A stretch of 64,000 nt of DNA from Thiobacillus sp. (GCA_024235835.1 JACKLQ010000002.1:372001-436000), one strand, 5' to 3'; counted from the stretch's first letter, positions 19,495 to 28,466 are shown. Notes: generated by a model not told the origin, from the sequence alone. Program-made: numbers and translations.

Positions 19495-22266
19495 ATGCAC
19501 AAGCCCCCCAAGCCCATCGCCCCCCTGCTGGCCCTCTTGCTGGCCATCTTCCTGGCAGGCTGTGGTGGCAAGACGCCGGAAGAGCATTTTGAGCAAGGCA
19601 AGGCCTTGCTGGCCAAGGGCGACCGGCAGGGGGCCATCGTGGAGTTCAAGAACACCCTCCAGGCCCAACCGGCCAATGCAGCGGCCCGGATGCTGCTGGG
19701 CAGGATCTACCTTTCCAGCGAGGCGTATGCGGATGCCCGAAAGGAGTTGGAGCAGGCGCGCGAAAAAGGGGCTCCGGACGAGGAGGTCCTGCCCCTGCTC
19801 GCCCAGGCCCTGGTAAGAAATGGCGAGCCCCAGGCGGTCGTGGACCTGGGCAACCCTTCCGACAAGTTCGGTGCCCCGGCGAGGGCTGCCTTGTACACCT
19901 GGCGAGCGGCGGCCCTGCTGGGGCTGGAGAAGGAGGATCAAGCCCTGGAGGCCATCACCGGGGCCGAAGCGGCGGACGGAAGACTGCCTGACCTGCTGCT
20001 GCTCAAGGCCAAGGTTGCCCTGAGCAAGCAGGACAAGACCCGGGCCAGGCAGTTGCTGGAAGCTGCCCTGGCCGAGAACGCCAAGTTCAACGAGGCCCTA
20101 TATCTGAAAGCCGCCCTGCTGCAGTCCGAAGACAAGCACGACGAAGCCCTCAAGGTCTATCAGCAGATCGTCGCCAACGACTCCGGGCAGTTCCGCGCAC
20201 ACCTGGCGCTGCATGGGCTGCACCTGCGCGCCAGGGACATGGGTGCCGCCGAGCGGGACCTGCAGTCCGCCGAGAAGTCCGGCTCCAAGGACCTGCTGGT
20301 CAGACTGGCACGGGCCACCTTCGAACTGCAGCGTGGCCAACTGGACAAGGCCAGCAGCGTCCTCCAGGACCTGCTGCGCGCCGCCCCCAACCACGTGCCC
20401 ACCATGCTGGCCTACGCCATGACCAGTTATGCCCAGGGCATGTATAACCAGAGTCAGAAGTACGCCAGCGGGGTGCTCGGGGCCCAGCCGGACAATCTCA
20501 TCGCAGCCCGGATCCTCGCAGGCAGCCAACTGCGGCAGGGTGACGCGCCGGGAGCGCTGAAAACCCTCGAGCCGCTCCTGGCCAAATACAAGGATGACCT
20601 CCAGCTACTGACCCTGGCAGGGGACGCCCACCTGCAGTTGGGGCACAACACCAAGGCCCAGGGCTACCTGGACAGGGCGGCCCAACTGTCGCCGGACAAT
20701 GCTTCCATCAGCGGCCTCCAGGCCGTCGGCCTCTTGGCCGCAGGGCAGCGGGACGACGCACTGGCCCATCTGGAACACATGGCCAGCCAGGGCGACAAGC
20801 CCGGCCGGGCCGATCTCGCAGTGGTCCTGATGCACATGGGCGACCGGGCCTACGACAAGGCCCTGGACGCCATTGCCAAAATGGAAGGCAAGGCCCCGAG
20901 GAACCCTGTTGCCGAGAACCTCCGTGCCGCAGCCTTGATGGGTAAAGGCGACCGACAGGGAGCCCGCCAGGCCCTGGAGCGGGCCCTTGCCCTCCAGCCG
21001 GACTTTTATCCTGCGGCCTTTAACCTCGCCCGGCTGGACATGCTGGACAACAAGCCAGAAGTCGCCAGCAAGCGCTTCCATGCAGTCCTGTCCAAGGACA
21101 AGGCCAACGTCCGGGCCATGCTGGCCCTGGCGGACCTGGCCGCCATCAAGCGCCACGAAAGCGAATTCGTTGACTGGTTGCGCAAGGCGATCAAGGCGGA
21201 TCCCAGGTCCCTGCAAGCCCATGCCGCCCTGGTCCGTTATCACCTGACGCGGAAGGATGCGGCCAAGGCCCTCGCCCAGGCGCGGGAGGCCGCCGCCGCC
21301 AACTCCGACGACCTCAATACCCTCAAGTTGCTCGGGGACACCCTGTTGGCCACGGGCAACCTGGACCCGGCCATCGACACCTACACCGGCATCACCCAGA
21401 AAGCCCCCAAGTCACCTGAAGCCTTGTTGGACCTGGCCCGGGCCCAACTGGCGGACGGTCGCGTCCTGCCTGCACGGGAAAACCTCCGGCAGGCCCTGGC
21501 CATCCGGCCGAACTTTCATCCGGCCAAGGAAACGCTCATCCGCGCGGAAATGGCCGACAAGCAGGTCGAGAGCGCCCTGGGCCTGGCGCGGGAACTCCAG
21601 TCCCAGCAACCCAAATCGCCCTCCGGCTTTGCTGCCGAGGCGGACATCCTCTGGTCCCAGCAGCGCTTCCCCCAGGCCATCAAGGCTTATGAACAGGCGT
21701 TCGCGAAAGATCCCTCCACGGGCCGCTTCGTCAACCTGCACCGGGCGCTCATGGCTGCAAACCGAGTAGCGGAGGCGGACCAGAAACTCGCCGCCTGGCT
21801 CAAGCAACACCCCGATGATCACAGCGCGCGCCTATACGCAGCCGAAAGCCACATGCGCGGCAAGCGCTACAACGAGGCCATCGTCGAGTATGAGGCGCTG
21901 CTGAAGGCTGGCCAGGGCAACGCAGCCGTATACAACAACCTGGCGACCCTTTACCAGCGCGGCAACGACCCCCGCGCCCTGGCCACGGCCGAGCAGGCCT
22001 ACAAGCTCGCCCCCGACCACCCGGGGGTCATGGACACTCTGGGCTGGATCCTGGTGCGACAGGGCAAATCCGCTCGCGGGTTGGACCTCCTGGCCAAGGC
22101 GTCGGCCCAAGCCCCCCACGTCCCCACCCTGCGCTACCACCACGGGGCCGCCCTGGTCCGCGCGGGCAAGAAGGCGGAAGCCAGGAAGGAACTGGAGGCC
22201 GCCATCTTCATCAAGCAGAAGTTCCCTGAAGAAGAAGAAGCCAGGGCCCTGCTGAGCAGCCTGTAG
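19495..22266 (+). CDS. prsT: PrsT-family TPR lipoprotein, copy 3
   Basis: Third tandem PrsT-like protein, 923 residues from the ATG at 19495. The frame is open from a TTG at 19468, but the lipoprotein signal (KPIAPLLALLLAIFLAGCGG) begins at the ATG, so I use that. The first 60 mature residues are nearly those of copy 2 (TPEEHFEQGKALLAKGDRQG), TPR repeats fill the rest, and the C-terminus again ends in a hydrophobic LLSSL. The PrsR-type dyad of the next gene lies 17-33 bases after its stop. Confidence 0.9.
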   Translation: MHKPPKPIAPLLALLLAIFLAGCGGKTPEEHFEQGKALLAKGDRQGAIVEFKNTLQAQPANAAARMLLGRIYLSSEAYADARKELEQAREKGAPDEEVLPLLAQALVRNGEPQAVVDLGNPSDKFGAPARAALYTWRAAALLGLEKEDQALEAITGAEAADGRLPDLLLLKAKVALSKQDKTRARQLLEAALAENAKFNEALYLKAALLQSEDKHDEALKVYQQIVANDSGQFRAHLALHGLHLRARDMGAAERDLQSAEKSGSKDLLVRLARATFELQRGQLDKASSVLQDLLRAAPNHVPTMLAYAMTSYAQGMYNQSQKYASGVLGAQPDNLIAARILAGSQLRQGDAPGALKTLEPLLAKYKDDLQLLTLAGDAHLQLGHNTKAQGYLDRAAQLSPDNASISGLQAVGLLAAGQRDDALAHLEHMASQGDKPGRADLAVVLMHMGDRAYDKALDAIAKMEGKAPRNPVAENLRAAALMGKGDRQGARQALERALALQPDFYPAAFNLARLDMLDNKPEVASKRFHAVLSKDKANVRAMLALADLAAIKRHESEFVDWLRKAIKADPRSLQAHAALVRYHLTRKDAAKALAQAREAAAANSDDLNTLKLLGDTLLATGNLDPAIDTYTGITQKAPKSPEALLDLARAQLADGRVLPARENLRQALAIRPNFHPAKETLIRAEMADKQVESALGLARELQSQQPKSPSGFAAEADILWSQQRFPQAIKAYEQAFAKDPSTGRFVNLHRALMAANRVAEADQKLAAWLKQHPDDHSARLYAAESHMRGKRYNEAIVEYEALLKAGQGNAAVYNNLATLYQRGNDPRALATAEQAYKLAPDHPGVMDTLGWILVRQGKSARGLDLLAKASAQAPHVPTLRYHHGAALVRAGKKAEARKELEAAIFIKQKFPEEEEARALLSSL

Positions 22267-22282
22267 TAGCCGGTGTCGGAAC

Positions 22283-22299
22283 TGTCGGGTTTCTTGACA
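22283..22299 (+). promoter_or_regulatory. candidate PrsR enhancer dyad upstream of the 22428 gene
   Basis: A perfect TGTC-N9-GACA dyad centred at 22291, which is 82 bp upstream of the -24 box at 22373. It is embedded in a larger inverted repeat (GGTGTC at 22272, GACACC at 22300) that might also act as a weak end-of-operon hairpin for prsT. The same 17-bp pattern occurs before the other two sigma-54 promoters of the window. Confidence 0.6.
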
Positions 22300-22372
22300 G
22301 ACACCCTGAGACCGCACGGAAATCGCTCAAATATCCTCATAAAAATCAGTATGTTGCAAGAGGTTTTATAAC

Positions 22373-22388
22373 TGGCACGGGTTCTGCA
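22373..22388 (+). promoter_or_regulatory. sigma-54 (-24/-12) promoter
   Basis: TGGCACGGGTTCTGCA has GG and GC at the exact 12-base separation required for RpoN and differs from the consensus TGGCACG-N4-TTGC by one base in the -12 element. Transcription should start near 22400, giving a leader of about 28 bases before the ATG at 22428. Confidence 0.85.
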
Positions 22389-22427
22389 TGACGGTGGACG
22401 CAACTGCCCGCAAGAAAGGGAACCCAA

Positions 22428-23351
22428 ATGAAACACCTGATGAAAAAATCCCTGGTGGCCCTGGCCATCTGCACCAGCGCCACCACCGTTCAAGCCGCCG
22501 AGATCCTGAACTGGGACTTCAGGCTTGAGAACGGCTTCACCGCCTGGACCCCCAATGGTGGCGGCTTCAACCCCACCGGCTCCAACAACAACGCTGCCCT
22601 GTCGGCCTCCAACGACAACTTTGACATGCAGGTCGGCCCCGACATCGACTTCAGCGCCATCGGCAACGTGCCCACCAAGCTGACCTGGGGTGAGCCCGCC
22701 ACCAATGCCGGGCAATCCTCCCTGGACGTGGGGGGCGGCAGCAATGGCCACTTCACCGGCTCGGTGGTCACCAACGGCCCTGCCGTGCTGACCACCTACC
22801 TGGTGCACAACAACAACGTGATCTACGAGCCCTCCCTGGAAACGGCCACGCTGTTCGACGTGCTTTATCTTGACCCCAACGGCGCCGCTGCCCCCGGCGC
22901 GTTCCAGGTGCCGGCCCTGTCCTTCGCCATCCATTTCCTCGAGACCACCAACCTCGACAATCAGGCCGCCTGCCAAAACACCTACGGGGTTCCGGGCAAC
23001 TCCCTGTGCGAGGACATCTTCGTCATCGACGCGGCCGGCGCCGGCTTCGTGGAAGCGGACGGCAGCCTGACCACGCAGTTCACCTACGACGGTTATGATT
23101 ACTACAGCAAAATCTTCGTGACGGGCCTGGGCCTGCTTAGTGATACCGCCTGCGACGTGGCGGGGGCGGATGCCGGCTGCATCGGTTTTGTTACCCGGGA
23201 AGGCCAGTCCAACCGCTTCGACGTTCGCTTGGCCATCACCGACCAGGCCATCTTCATTCCGCCCAACGGAGTGCCCGAACCCGGCACTCTGGCGCTCCTG
23301 GGCCTGGGCCTGGGCGGACTGGGTTTGAGCCTGCGCCGCCGTTCGCGCTAA
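22428..23351 (+). CDS. PEP-CTERM sorting-domain protein, THxN-like
   Basis: Secreted protein of 307 residues with a Sec signal peptide (cleavage near VQAA-E) and a classical PEP-CTERM tail: VPEPGTLALL, a glycine/leucine-rich helix and the terminal RRRSR. The tail is recognised by an exosortase, which is not in this window. The body (LTWGEPATNAGQSSL, then TTYLVHNNNVI) resembles the THxN group of PEP-CTERM proteins as I recall it, with VHNN in place of THxN. Its own sigma-54 promoter and upstream dyad point to PrsK-PrsR control. A surface or EPS-matrix role is likely but inferred. Confidence 0.92.
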   Translation: MKHLMKKSLVALAICTSATTVQAAEILNWDFRLENGFTAWTPNGGGFNPTGSNNNAALSASNDNFDMQVGPDIDFSAIGNVPTKLTWGEPATNAGQSSLDVGGGSNGHFTGSVVTNGPAVLTTYLVHNNNVIYEPSLETATLFDVLYLDPNGAAAPGAFQVPALSFAIHFLETTNLDNQAACQNTYGVPGNSLCEDIFVIDAAGAGFVEADGSLTTQFTYDGYDYYSKIFVTGLGLLSDTACDVAGADAGCIGFVTREGQSNRFDVRLAITDQAIFIPPNGVPEPGTLALLGLGLGGLGLSLRRRSR

Positions 23352-23388
23352 GCCATCGGTCGCGGGGCTCAGGCCCCCATCCAACGCA

Positions 23389-23418
23389 CAGGGGCTTCCA
23401 CGGAAGCCCCTGATTTTC
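23389..23418 (+). terminator. rho-independent terminator after the PEP-CTERM gene
   Basis: An 11-bp stem (CAGGGGCTTCC, 23389-23399, with GGAAGCCCCTG, 23402-23412) is followed by ATTTTC. It isolates the PEP-CTERM gene from the transporter genes downstream. Confidence 0.75.
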
Positions 23419-23514
23419 TCCCGGCACCACGGGCCCCCATGCTGCCGAAGGCTATGGACACCCGGACGGGTCAGCGGGTCTAATTCACCCACACTCCGTT
23501 AGCGCAGCCGCCGC

Positions 23515-24765
23515 GTGAACACCACAGGCTTGAAGATCCACCCTGCCCTCGTCGTCGATTTTCGACTCGCCCTGCGCAACATCCTGCGCCAGCGGCGGCG
23601 CAGTGCCATCGCCATCGCCGCCATCGGCTTCGGCGTCGTGGCCATGATGCTGTCCACCGGCTACATCGAGTGGATTTTCTGGGCCAACCGGGAAAAGGTG
23701 GCCGTCACCCAGTTGGGGCACATCCAGGTGGCCCGTCCCGGCTACCACGAGGAGGGGCTTTCCGACCCCATGTCCTTCCTGCTGCCGACCAAATCCCCCG
23801 CCCTGACCGCCCTGGAGGGCACCCCGGGCCTGCGCGCCGTGGCGCCGCGCCTTACCTTCAATGGCCTGATCAGCCACGGGGAGAGCACCATATCCTTCAT
23901 CGGCGAGGGCATCGACCCGGTCAGGGATCCTTCTTCCCAGTACCTGGAAATCCTTTCGGGCCAGCGCCTTGCCAACGAAGATCACATGGGCATCCAGATG
24001 GGCATCGGCCTGGCCGCCAACCTGGGCGTCAAGACGGGCGACACGGTGGTCCTTCTGGCCAACACGGCCACCGGGGGCATCAATGCCGTGGAAGTCCACG
24101 TACGGGGCCTGGCCTCCACCTCCATGAAGGCTTACGACGACACCATGCTGCGGGTGACCCTGGACACCGCCCGGAAATTGCTGCGCACCCAGGGCGCCCA
24201 CCTGTGGGTGGTTGGCCTGAAGGACACCGACCTGACGGACAAGGCATTTGCTGCCATCCATGACAACCCGGCCTTCAAGGCCTATGAAGTGACCCCCTGG
24301 ACCAAGCTTGCTGACTTCTACAACAAGACCGTGGAACTGTTTTCCAGGCAGATGGGGGTGGTGAAGTTCATCATCGCCGCCATCATCGTGCTCAGCATCA
24401 GCAACACCATGACCATGAGCGTCATGGAACGCACCGTGGAAATCGGCACGGCCATGGCCCTGGGGGTCCGGCGTCGACGCATTCTCACACTGTTCCTGCT
24501 GGAAGGGGGCCAACTGGGGGCCGTGGGAGGAATCGTCGGCGTGACACTGGGCTACCTGGGGGCCGTGGCCATCTCGTCCATAGGCATTCCCATGCCACCC
24601 GCCCCGGGCATGTCACGGGGCTTCGTCGCCGGCATCACCATCACGCCCACCATCGTCTTGGAGGCCTTGCTGCTGGCCGTTTCCACGGCCCTGCTGGCCA
24701 GCATCTACCCCGCCTGGCGCGCGTCGCGCCTGGTGATCGTGGACGCCTTGCGTCACAACCGCTAG
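23515..24765 (+). CDS. ABC transporter permease, FtsX/LolC-E type (first)
   Basis: Inner-membrane permease of the MacB/LolC-E superfamily, 416 residues, starting at a GTG. It has an N-terminal transmembrane helix (SAIAIAAIGFGVVAMMLSTG), a large periplasmic MacB-PCD domain with the HIQV segment, and three C-terminal helices of the FtsX fold (VVKFIIAAIIVLSISNTMTMSV with the coupling motif EIGTAMALGVRRRRI). It is followed after 12 bases by a second permease; the matching ATPase is on the opposite strand at 27747. The system should extract lipids or lipoproteins, or export a product, from the inner membrane; the cargo is unknown. Confidence 0.87.
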   Translation: MNTTGLKIHPALVVDFRLALRNILRQRRRSAIAIAAIGFGVVAMMLSTGYIEWIFWANREKVAVTQLGHIQVARPGYHEEGLSDPMSFLLPTKSPALTALEGTPGLRAVAPRLTFNGLISHGESTISFIGEGIDPVRDPSSQYLEILSGQRLANEDHMGIQMGIGLAANLGVKTGDTVVLLANTATGGINAVEVHVRGLASTSMKAYDDTMLRVTLDTARKLLRTQGAHLWVVGLKDTDLTDKAFAAIHDNPAFKAYEVTPWTKLADFYNKTVELFSRQMGVVKFIIAAIIVLSISNTMTMSVMERTVEIGTAMALGVRRRRILTLFLLEGGQLGAVGGIVGVTLGYLGAVAISSIGIPMPPAPGMSRGFVAGITITPTIVLEALLLAVSTALLASIYPAWRASRLVIVDALRHNR

Positions 24766-24777
24766 GGAATCCCGGAC

Positions 24778-25989
24778 ATGTGGAAACTCGCCCTGCGCAA
24801 CGTCCTGCGTCACAAGACCCGCACGGCCATGACCCTGCTGGCCATCGTCACCGGGGTCGTGGGCCTCGTCCTCAGTGGCGGGTTCGTGCACGACATCTTC
24901 ACCCAGTTGGGGGAAGTCCTCATCCATTCCCAGTCCGGCCATATGCAGGTCGCCCGCAGCGGCTATTTCGAGCGCGGCGCTCGCAGCCCGGAGAAATTCA
25001 TGATGCAGGACGCTGAAGCACTGCGGGATGAAATCCAGGGCATGGACGACGTCGATAACGTCATGGGACGACTCTACTTCGCCGGCCTGCTCAACAACGG
25101 CCGCACGGACCTGCCCATCGTCGGCGAGGGCGTGGAACCGGCCCTGGAGGCGAAGCTCGGCAGCGGCATGGTCATCTCGTCCGGGCGCAGGCTGGAGGAC
25201 AAGGACGAGCATGGCATGATGATCGGCCAGGGCCTGGCCCGCGCCCTGAAACTGGCCCCTGGGGACTGGGCCACCCTGGTGATCAACACCCCCGAGGGGG
25301 CCCTGAACAGCATGGAATTCCAGGTGATCGGCACCTTCCAGACCTTCTCCAAGGATTATGACGCCCGCGCAGTGCGCATCCCCCTGGCCGCCGCCCAGGA
25401 CCTGCTCGCCACACCGGGCGTGAACACCCTGGTGGTGGAATTGAAGCACACGGAAGACACGGGCGATGTGGCCGAGCTCCTCGGGCAGCGCTTCGACGGC
25501 AAGGGTCTGGAGGTCAATTCCTGGCTCAAGCTTAACGACTTCTACGCCAAGACAGTAAAGATGTACGACGTCCAGTTCGGCGTGTTGCGCCTCATCATCC
25601 TGCTCATGGTGCTGCTGTCCGTGGCGAACAGCGTGAACATGAGCGTGTTCGAGCGGGTGGGCGAGTTCGGTACCATGATGGCCCTGGGCAACCGCAGCCG
25701 CAAGGTGACTGAACTGATCTTCATGGAGAACACCATCATCGGACTGGGCGGGGCCGTGATCGGCGTGGTGTTTGGCATCCTGCTGGCCATGGTCATTTCG
25801 GCCATCGGCATCCCCATGCCTCCGCCCCCCAATGCGGACCTGAGCTACATCGCCCACATCCGCGTGGTTCCCAGCGTGGTGGCGGGCGCCTTCCTGGTGG
25901 GCTTCGTCGCCACCCTCATCGCGGCCCTGCCCCCGGCACTGCGGGTGCGGCGCATCCCTGTGGTGGACGCCCTGCGCCAGAGCATCTAG
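24778..25989 (+). CDS. ABC transporter permease, FtsX/LolC-E type (second)
   Basis: Second permease, 403 residues, with the same layout as its neighbour: N-terminal helix, periplasmic domain (HSQSGHMQVARSGY), then three FtsX helices with FERVGEFGTMMALGNRSRK. The shared segments, including ISAIGIPMPP near the C-terminus of both, show that the two permeases arose by duplication. They probably form a heterodimer served by the ATPase at 27747. Confidence 0.87.
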   Translation: MWKLALRNVLRHKTRTAMTLLAIVTGVVGLVLSGGFVHDIFTQLGEVLIHSQSGHMQVARSGYFERGARSPEKFMMQDAEALRDEIQGMDDVDNVMGRLYFAGLLNNGRTDLPIVGEGVEPALEAKLGSGMVISSGRRLEDKDEHGMMIGQGLARALKLAPGDWATLVINTPEGALNSMEFQVIGTFQTFSKDYDARAVRIPLAAAQDLLATPGVNTLVVELKHTEDTGDVAELLGQRFDGKGLEVNSWLKLNDFYAKTVKMYDVQFGVLRLIILLMVLLSVANSVNMSVFERVGEFGTMMALGNRSRKVTELIFMENTIIGLGGAVIGVVFGILLAMVISAIGIPMPPPPNADLSYIAHIRVVPSVVAGAFLVGFVATLIAALPPALRVRRIPVVDALRQSI

Positions 25990-26020
25990 CCCATGCCGGC
26001 AGCCGCCGTGTAAACATCAA

Positions 26021-26112
26021 AGCGTCATTGAGAGCCCAGCGAAGCAATCCAGCAAACTTACAGGCTCGACACCCATGGATCGCCGTGCCGCAATGCTCCT
26101 AGCGGTGACGGT
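26021..26112. repeat. degenerate dispersed palindromic (REP/MITE-like) element
   Basis: The left arm CGTCATTGAGAGC...GCGAAGCAATCCAG (26023-26052) and right arm ATGGATCGCCG...GCTCCTAGCGGTGACGG (26075-26111) match, with several changes, the two ends of a dispersed repeat I know from many proteobacterial genomes (CGTCATTGCGAG ... GAAGCAATCCAG and its inverted partner). It lies in the convergent gap between the second permease and the DUF1302-like gene, where it could also stop transcription. Confidence 0.5.
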
Positions 26113-26129
26113 CCCCATCCAGCGCTTTG

Positions 26130-27665
26130 CTAGAAGTCGTACCTCATTTCAGCGTAGGCCCGGTCCTGCTGGTCATACTGGCCGAACAGGCCCGTGACCG
26201 GCCCGTTGAAGAGGTCGAGTCCGAAAGTGAGTTTCCAGTTGGGCCGGAAGCCCCAGGAGGCCTTCGGACGCAGCATCCAGTCCTGGCGGTTCAGGCTGTG
26301 CACCAGCAAGGCCTCCACTGCCCAGTTGTCCGGCAATTTGCGGTTCACCAGCAGCGATACGCCGTTCTCGGCCCGGTCAGGAATGATGTTGGGGTTGTGG
26401 TCGAAGAAATAGCGCTGGAAGAACTGGGTGTTGACCCGGATCTCCGACGACGGGTTGAAGTCCAGGCCCACGGCCCAGTCCAGCGTGTTCTGTTCCACGA
26501 CGCCGCCGGCGGGATCGGGCGCCACTACGTTGGTCAGGTTGAAGCGCCGTCCGTCCGTGTAGACCGCCTCGGCCTTGAGCACCACGTCGCGGAAGTCCTT
26601 GGCCAGGGTGCCGCCCAGTTGCCAGATCCGGTCATGGCGGGGCGTCAGGGTGCCCGGCGTGAACTGGTAGAACGTGGGCGAACCATTCATGCTGGTGTAG
26701 TAGAAGCCGGAGAAATCCCAGCCGTTGGTCAACTGCGTCAGCCTCACGCCGAAATTGCCGTGGTTCAGGCCCTTGCTGGGCTTGTCGTCCCCCAGGATGA
26801 CTGCGGGAATGGGCAGGGGATAGGCATAAAAATCGGCGCCGCCGCCCGGGGCAAGGAAGTTCTTCGGCTTGCCGATCTCGTCATAGCTGGGGAAGGGGAT
26901 CCACACCACTTCGGCGTGGAAATCTTCCTTGAAGTACTCGGCGCGGGCGGCCCACTGGGGGATGCGCAGGACCTGGAAGTCCGGCAGGATGAACTCGCGC
27001 AGATCCTTGGCCGAGACCACGTCGGCCACGAACATGCCCACCAGTTCGCCCCAGACGATGTGCTGACGCCCCAGGCGCCAGTCCCAGTCACCGGCCGTGA
27101 AATCCAGGTAGGTCTCCCGCACCTGGAATTCCAGGCGCTGGTCGTCGCGGACCTGGGCTTGATAGAAATCGTCCAGGTCGTAGATGGCGTTGTAATCCAC
27201 CCGGCCGCTCAGCTTCCATTTCATGCCCTGCGCCAGGCGACCCTGGGTACCCAGTTCCAGGCGCACCATGGCCTTGGACCAGTGTTCGGGATCGGCGAGG
27301 GTGCCCGCAGTCTCGGCCTGGATAAAACCTTGCAGGCGCTGCGCGGGCGCAACTGCAGCCGCGGCCTTCTCGGGGGCGGACACCTTGGCCGGCTCGTCGA
27401 ACAGGGCCTCCTTGCTAGCCGGCAGGGCGGCTTCCTCCTTGGCGGCAGCGGGCTTGGCCGCCGCGGGTTCCAGGGCAAACAACTCATCCCTGGAAGCCGG
27501 CACGGCTTCGGGCGCCCCGGCCGGCTTCGGCCTTTCGGCCGGTGTCTCAGGCACCAGGTCGAACAGCGCATCCTTTGACATGGGCGCCTCCGCCCCAGCG
27601 GCGACGGGCATCCACCCTCCCGCAAGCAACAACATCCCCAACAAACCCATGTGGCGATAACTCAT
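26130..27665 (-). CDS. DUF1302-like outer-membrane beta-barrel protein
   Basis: Exported protein of 511 residues, with DUF1302-like character. It has a signal peptide (residues 1-25), a 90-residue Ala/Pro-rich linker and a long C-terminal region of alternating aromatic strands ending in AYAEMRYDF; a terminal Phe is usual for outer-membrane barrels. The linker holds three spaced copies of a short motif, SKDALF, SRDELF and SKEALF, at about residues 30, 58 and 84. I use the ATG at 27665 because AAGGAG lies 8 bases upstream; a GTG three codons earlier would abut that site. It is probably the outer-membrane part of the neighbouring ABC export system. Confidence 0.78.
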   Translation of the reverse strand: MSYRHMGLLGMLLLAGGWMPVAAGAEAPMSKDALFDLVPETPAERPKPAGAPEAVPASRDELFALEPAAAKPAAAKEEAALPASKEALFDEPAKVSAPEKAAAAVAPAQRLQGFIQAETAGTLADPEHWSKAMVRLELGTQGRLAQGMKWKLSGRVDYNAIYDLDDFYQAQVRDDQRLEFQVRETYLDFTAGDWDWRLGRQHIVWGELVGMFVADVVSAKDLREFILPDFQVLRIPQWAARAEYFKEDFHAEVVWIPFPSYDEIGKPKNFLAPGGGADFYAYPLPIPAVILGDDKPSKGLNHGNFGVRLTQLTNGWDFSGFYYTSMNGSPTFYQFTPGTLTPRHDRIWQLGGTLAKDFRDVVLKAEAVYTDGRRFNLTNVVAPDPAGGVVEQNTLDWAVGLDFNPSSEIRVNTQFFQRYFFDHNPNIIPDRAENGVSLLVNRKLPDNWAVEALLVHSLNRQDWMLRPKASWGFRPNWKLTFGLDLFNGPVTGLFGQYDQQDRAYAEMRYDF

Positions 27666-27746
27666 GCCATGCACTCCTTAATGCGGTTGTCTCTCAAGAA
27701 AACGAAGGGACGGCTCGGAGGGTTTTATTCGAGCCGGGGGCACAAC

Positions 27747-28466
27747 TCACCCCGTTCTCACTTGTTTCCAGCCCTTCTCCTGCTTCATCGCCAGCATGGC
27801 CAGATGGCCATCCTCGATGCGGACGAGCCGGTCCGCCATGGACATCACGCGCCGGTCGTGGGTGGAGAAGATGAAGGTCGTCCCGAGCCCCCGGTTGATC
27901 TCCTTCATGAGCCCCAGGATGCTTTCCCCCGTCTTGCTGTCCAAGTTGGCGGTGGGCTCGTCCGCCAGCACGATGCGCGGGTTGATGGCCAGGGCCCGGG
28001 CGATGGCCACCCGCTGTCGTTGCCCGCCGCTGAGTTGGTTGGGCATGTGGTGGGCGTATTTCTCCAGTCCCACCATGTGGAGGTAGCGCTTGATCCGCTT
28101 GGCCCGGTCATGGGGGCTCAACTCAGGCAACTGCAGGAGGGGATATTCCACGTTCTCCGCCGCCGTGAGCACCGGGAACAGGTTGAAGGTCTGGAAGATG
28201 AAGCCCGTGGTGCGGGCCCGCAGGTCGGCCAGTTCATCCGCCGACAAGCCCGTCACCTCCTTGTCGTCGATGAACACCCGCCCCGTGGTGGGCGTGTCGA
28301 TGCAGCCGATGATATTGAGCAGGGTGGTCTTGCCGCTGCCGGATGGGCCGGCGATGGCCAGGAAGACGCCCTCCTCGAAAGAGAGTGTAATATCGTGAAG
28401 TGCGACCACTGTCTGGTCGCCCAGTTGATATTCCTTGGTGACGCCTTCTACGCGGACCAGGCTCAT
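27747..28466 (-). CDS. ABC transporter ATP-binding protein, LolD/MacB type
   Basis: ATPase of 239 residues for the FtsX-type permeases. It shows Walker A GPSGSGKTT, signature LSGGQRQR, Walker B RIVLADEPTANLD and the switch His in FIFSTHDRRV. The start at 28466 (MSLVRVEGVTKEY) is chosen because GGAAG lies 7 bases upstream; the frame is open six codons further. It lies upstream of the DUF1302-like gene on the minus strand and is divergent from the LolA-like gene by only 45 bases. Confidence 0.9.
   Translation of the reverse strand: MSLVRVEGVTKEYQLGDQTVVALHDITLSFEEGVFLAIAGPSGSGKTTLLNIIGCIDTPTTGRVFIDDKEVTGLSADELADLRARTTGFIFQTFNLFPVLTAAENVEYPLLQLPELSPHDRAKRIKRYLHMVGLEKYAHHMPNQLSGGQRQRVAIARALAINPRIVLADEPTANLDSKTGESILGLMKEINRGLGTTFIFSTHDRRVMSMADRLVRIEDGHLAMLAMKQEKGWKQVRTG

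Noticed and set aside
14000..22200. Possible tandem DNA repeats in the three prsT genes
   Set aside because: The periodicity is at protein level (34-residue TPR units) with diverged codons; no DNA repeat array or CRISPR-like spacer structure is visible.
26127..27578. 483-codon plus-strand open frame
   Set aside because: Antisense of the DUF1302-like gene, which has a signal peptide, a barrel C-terminus and a Shine-Dalgarno.
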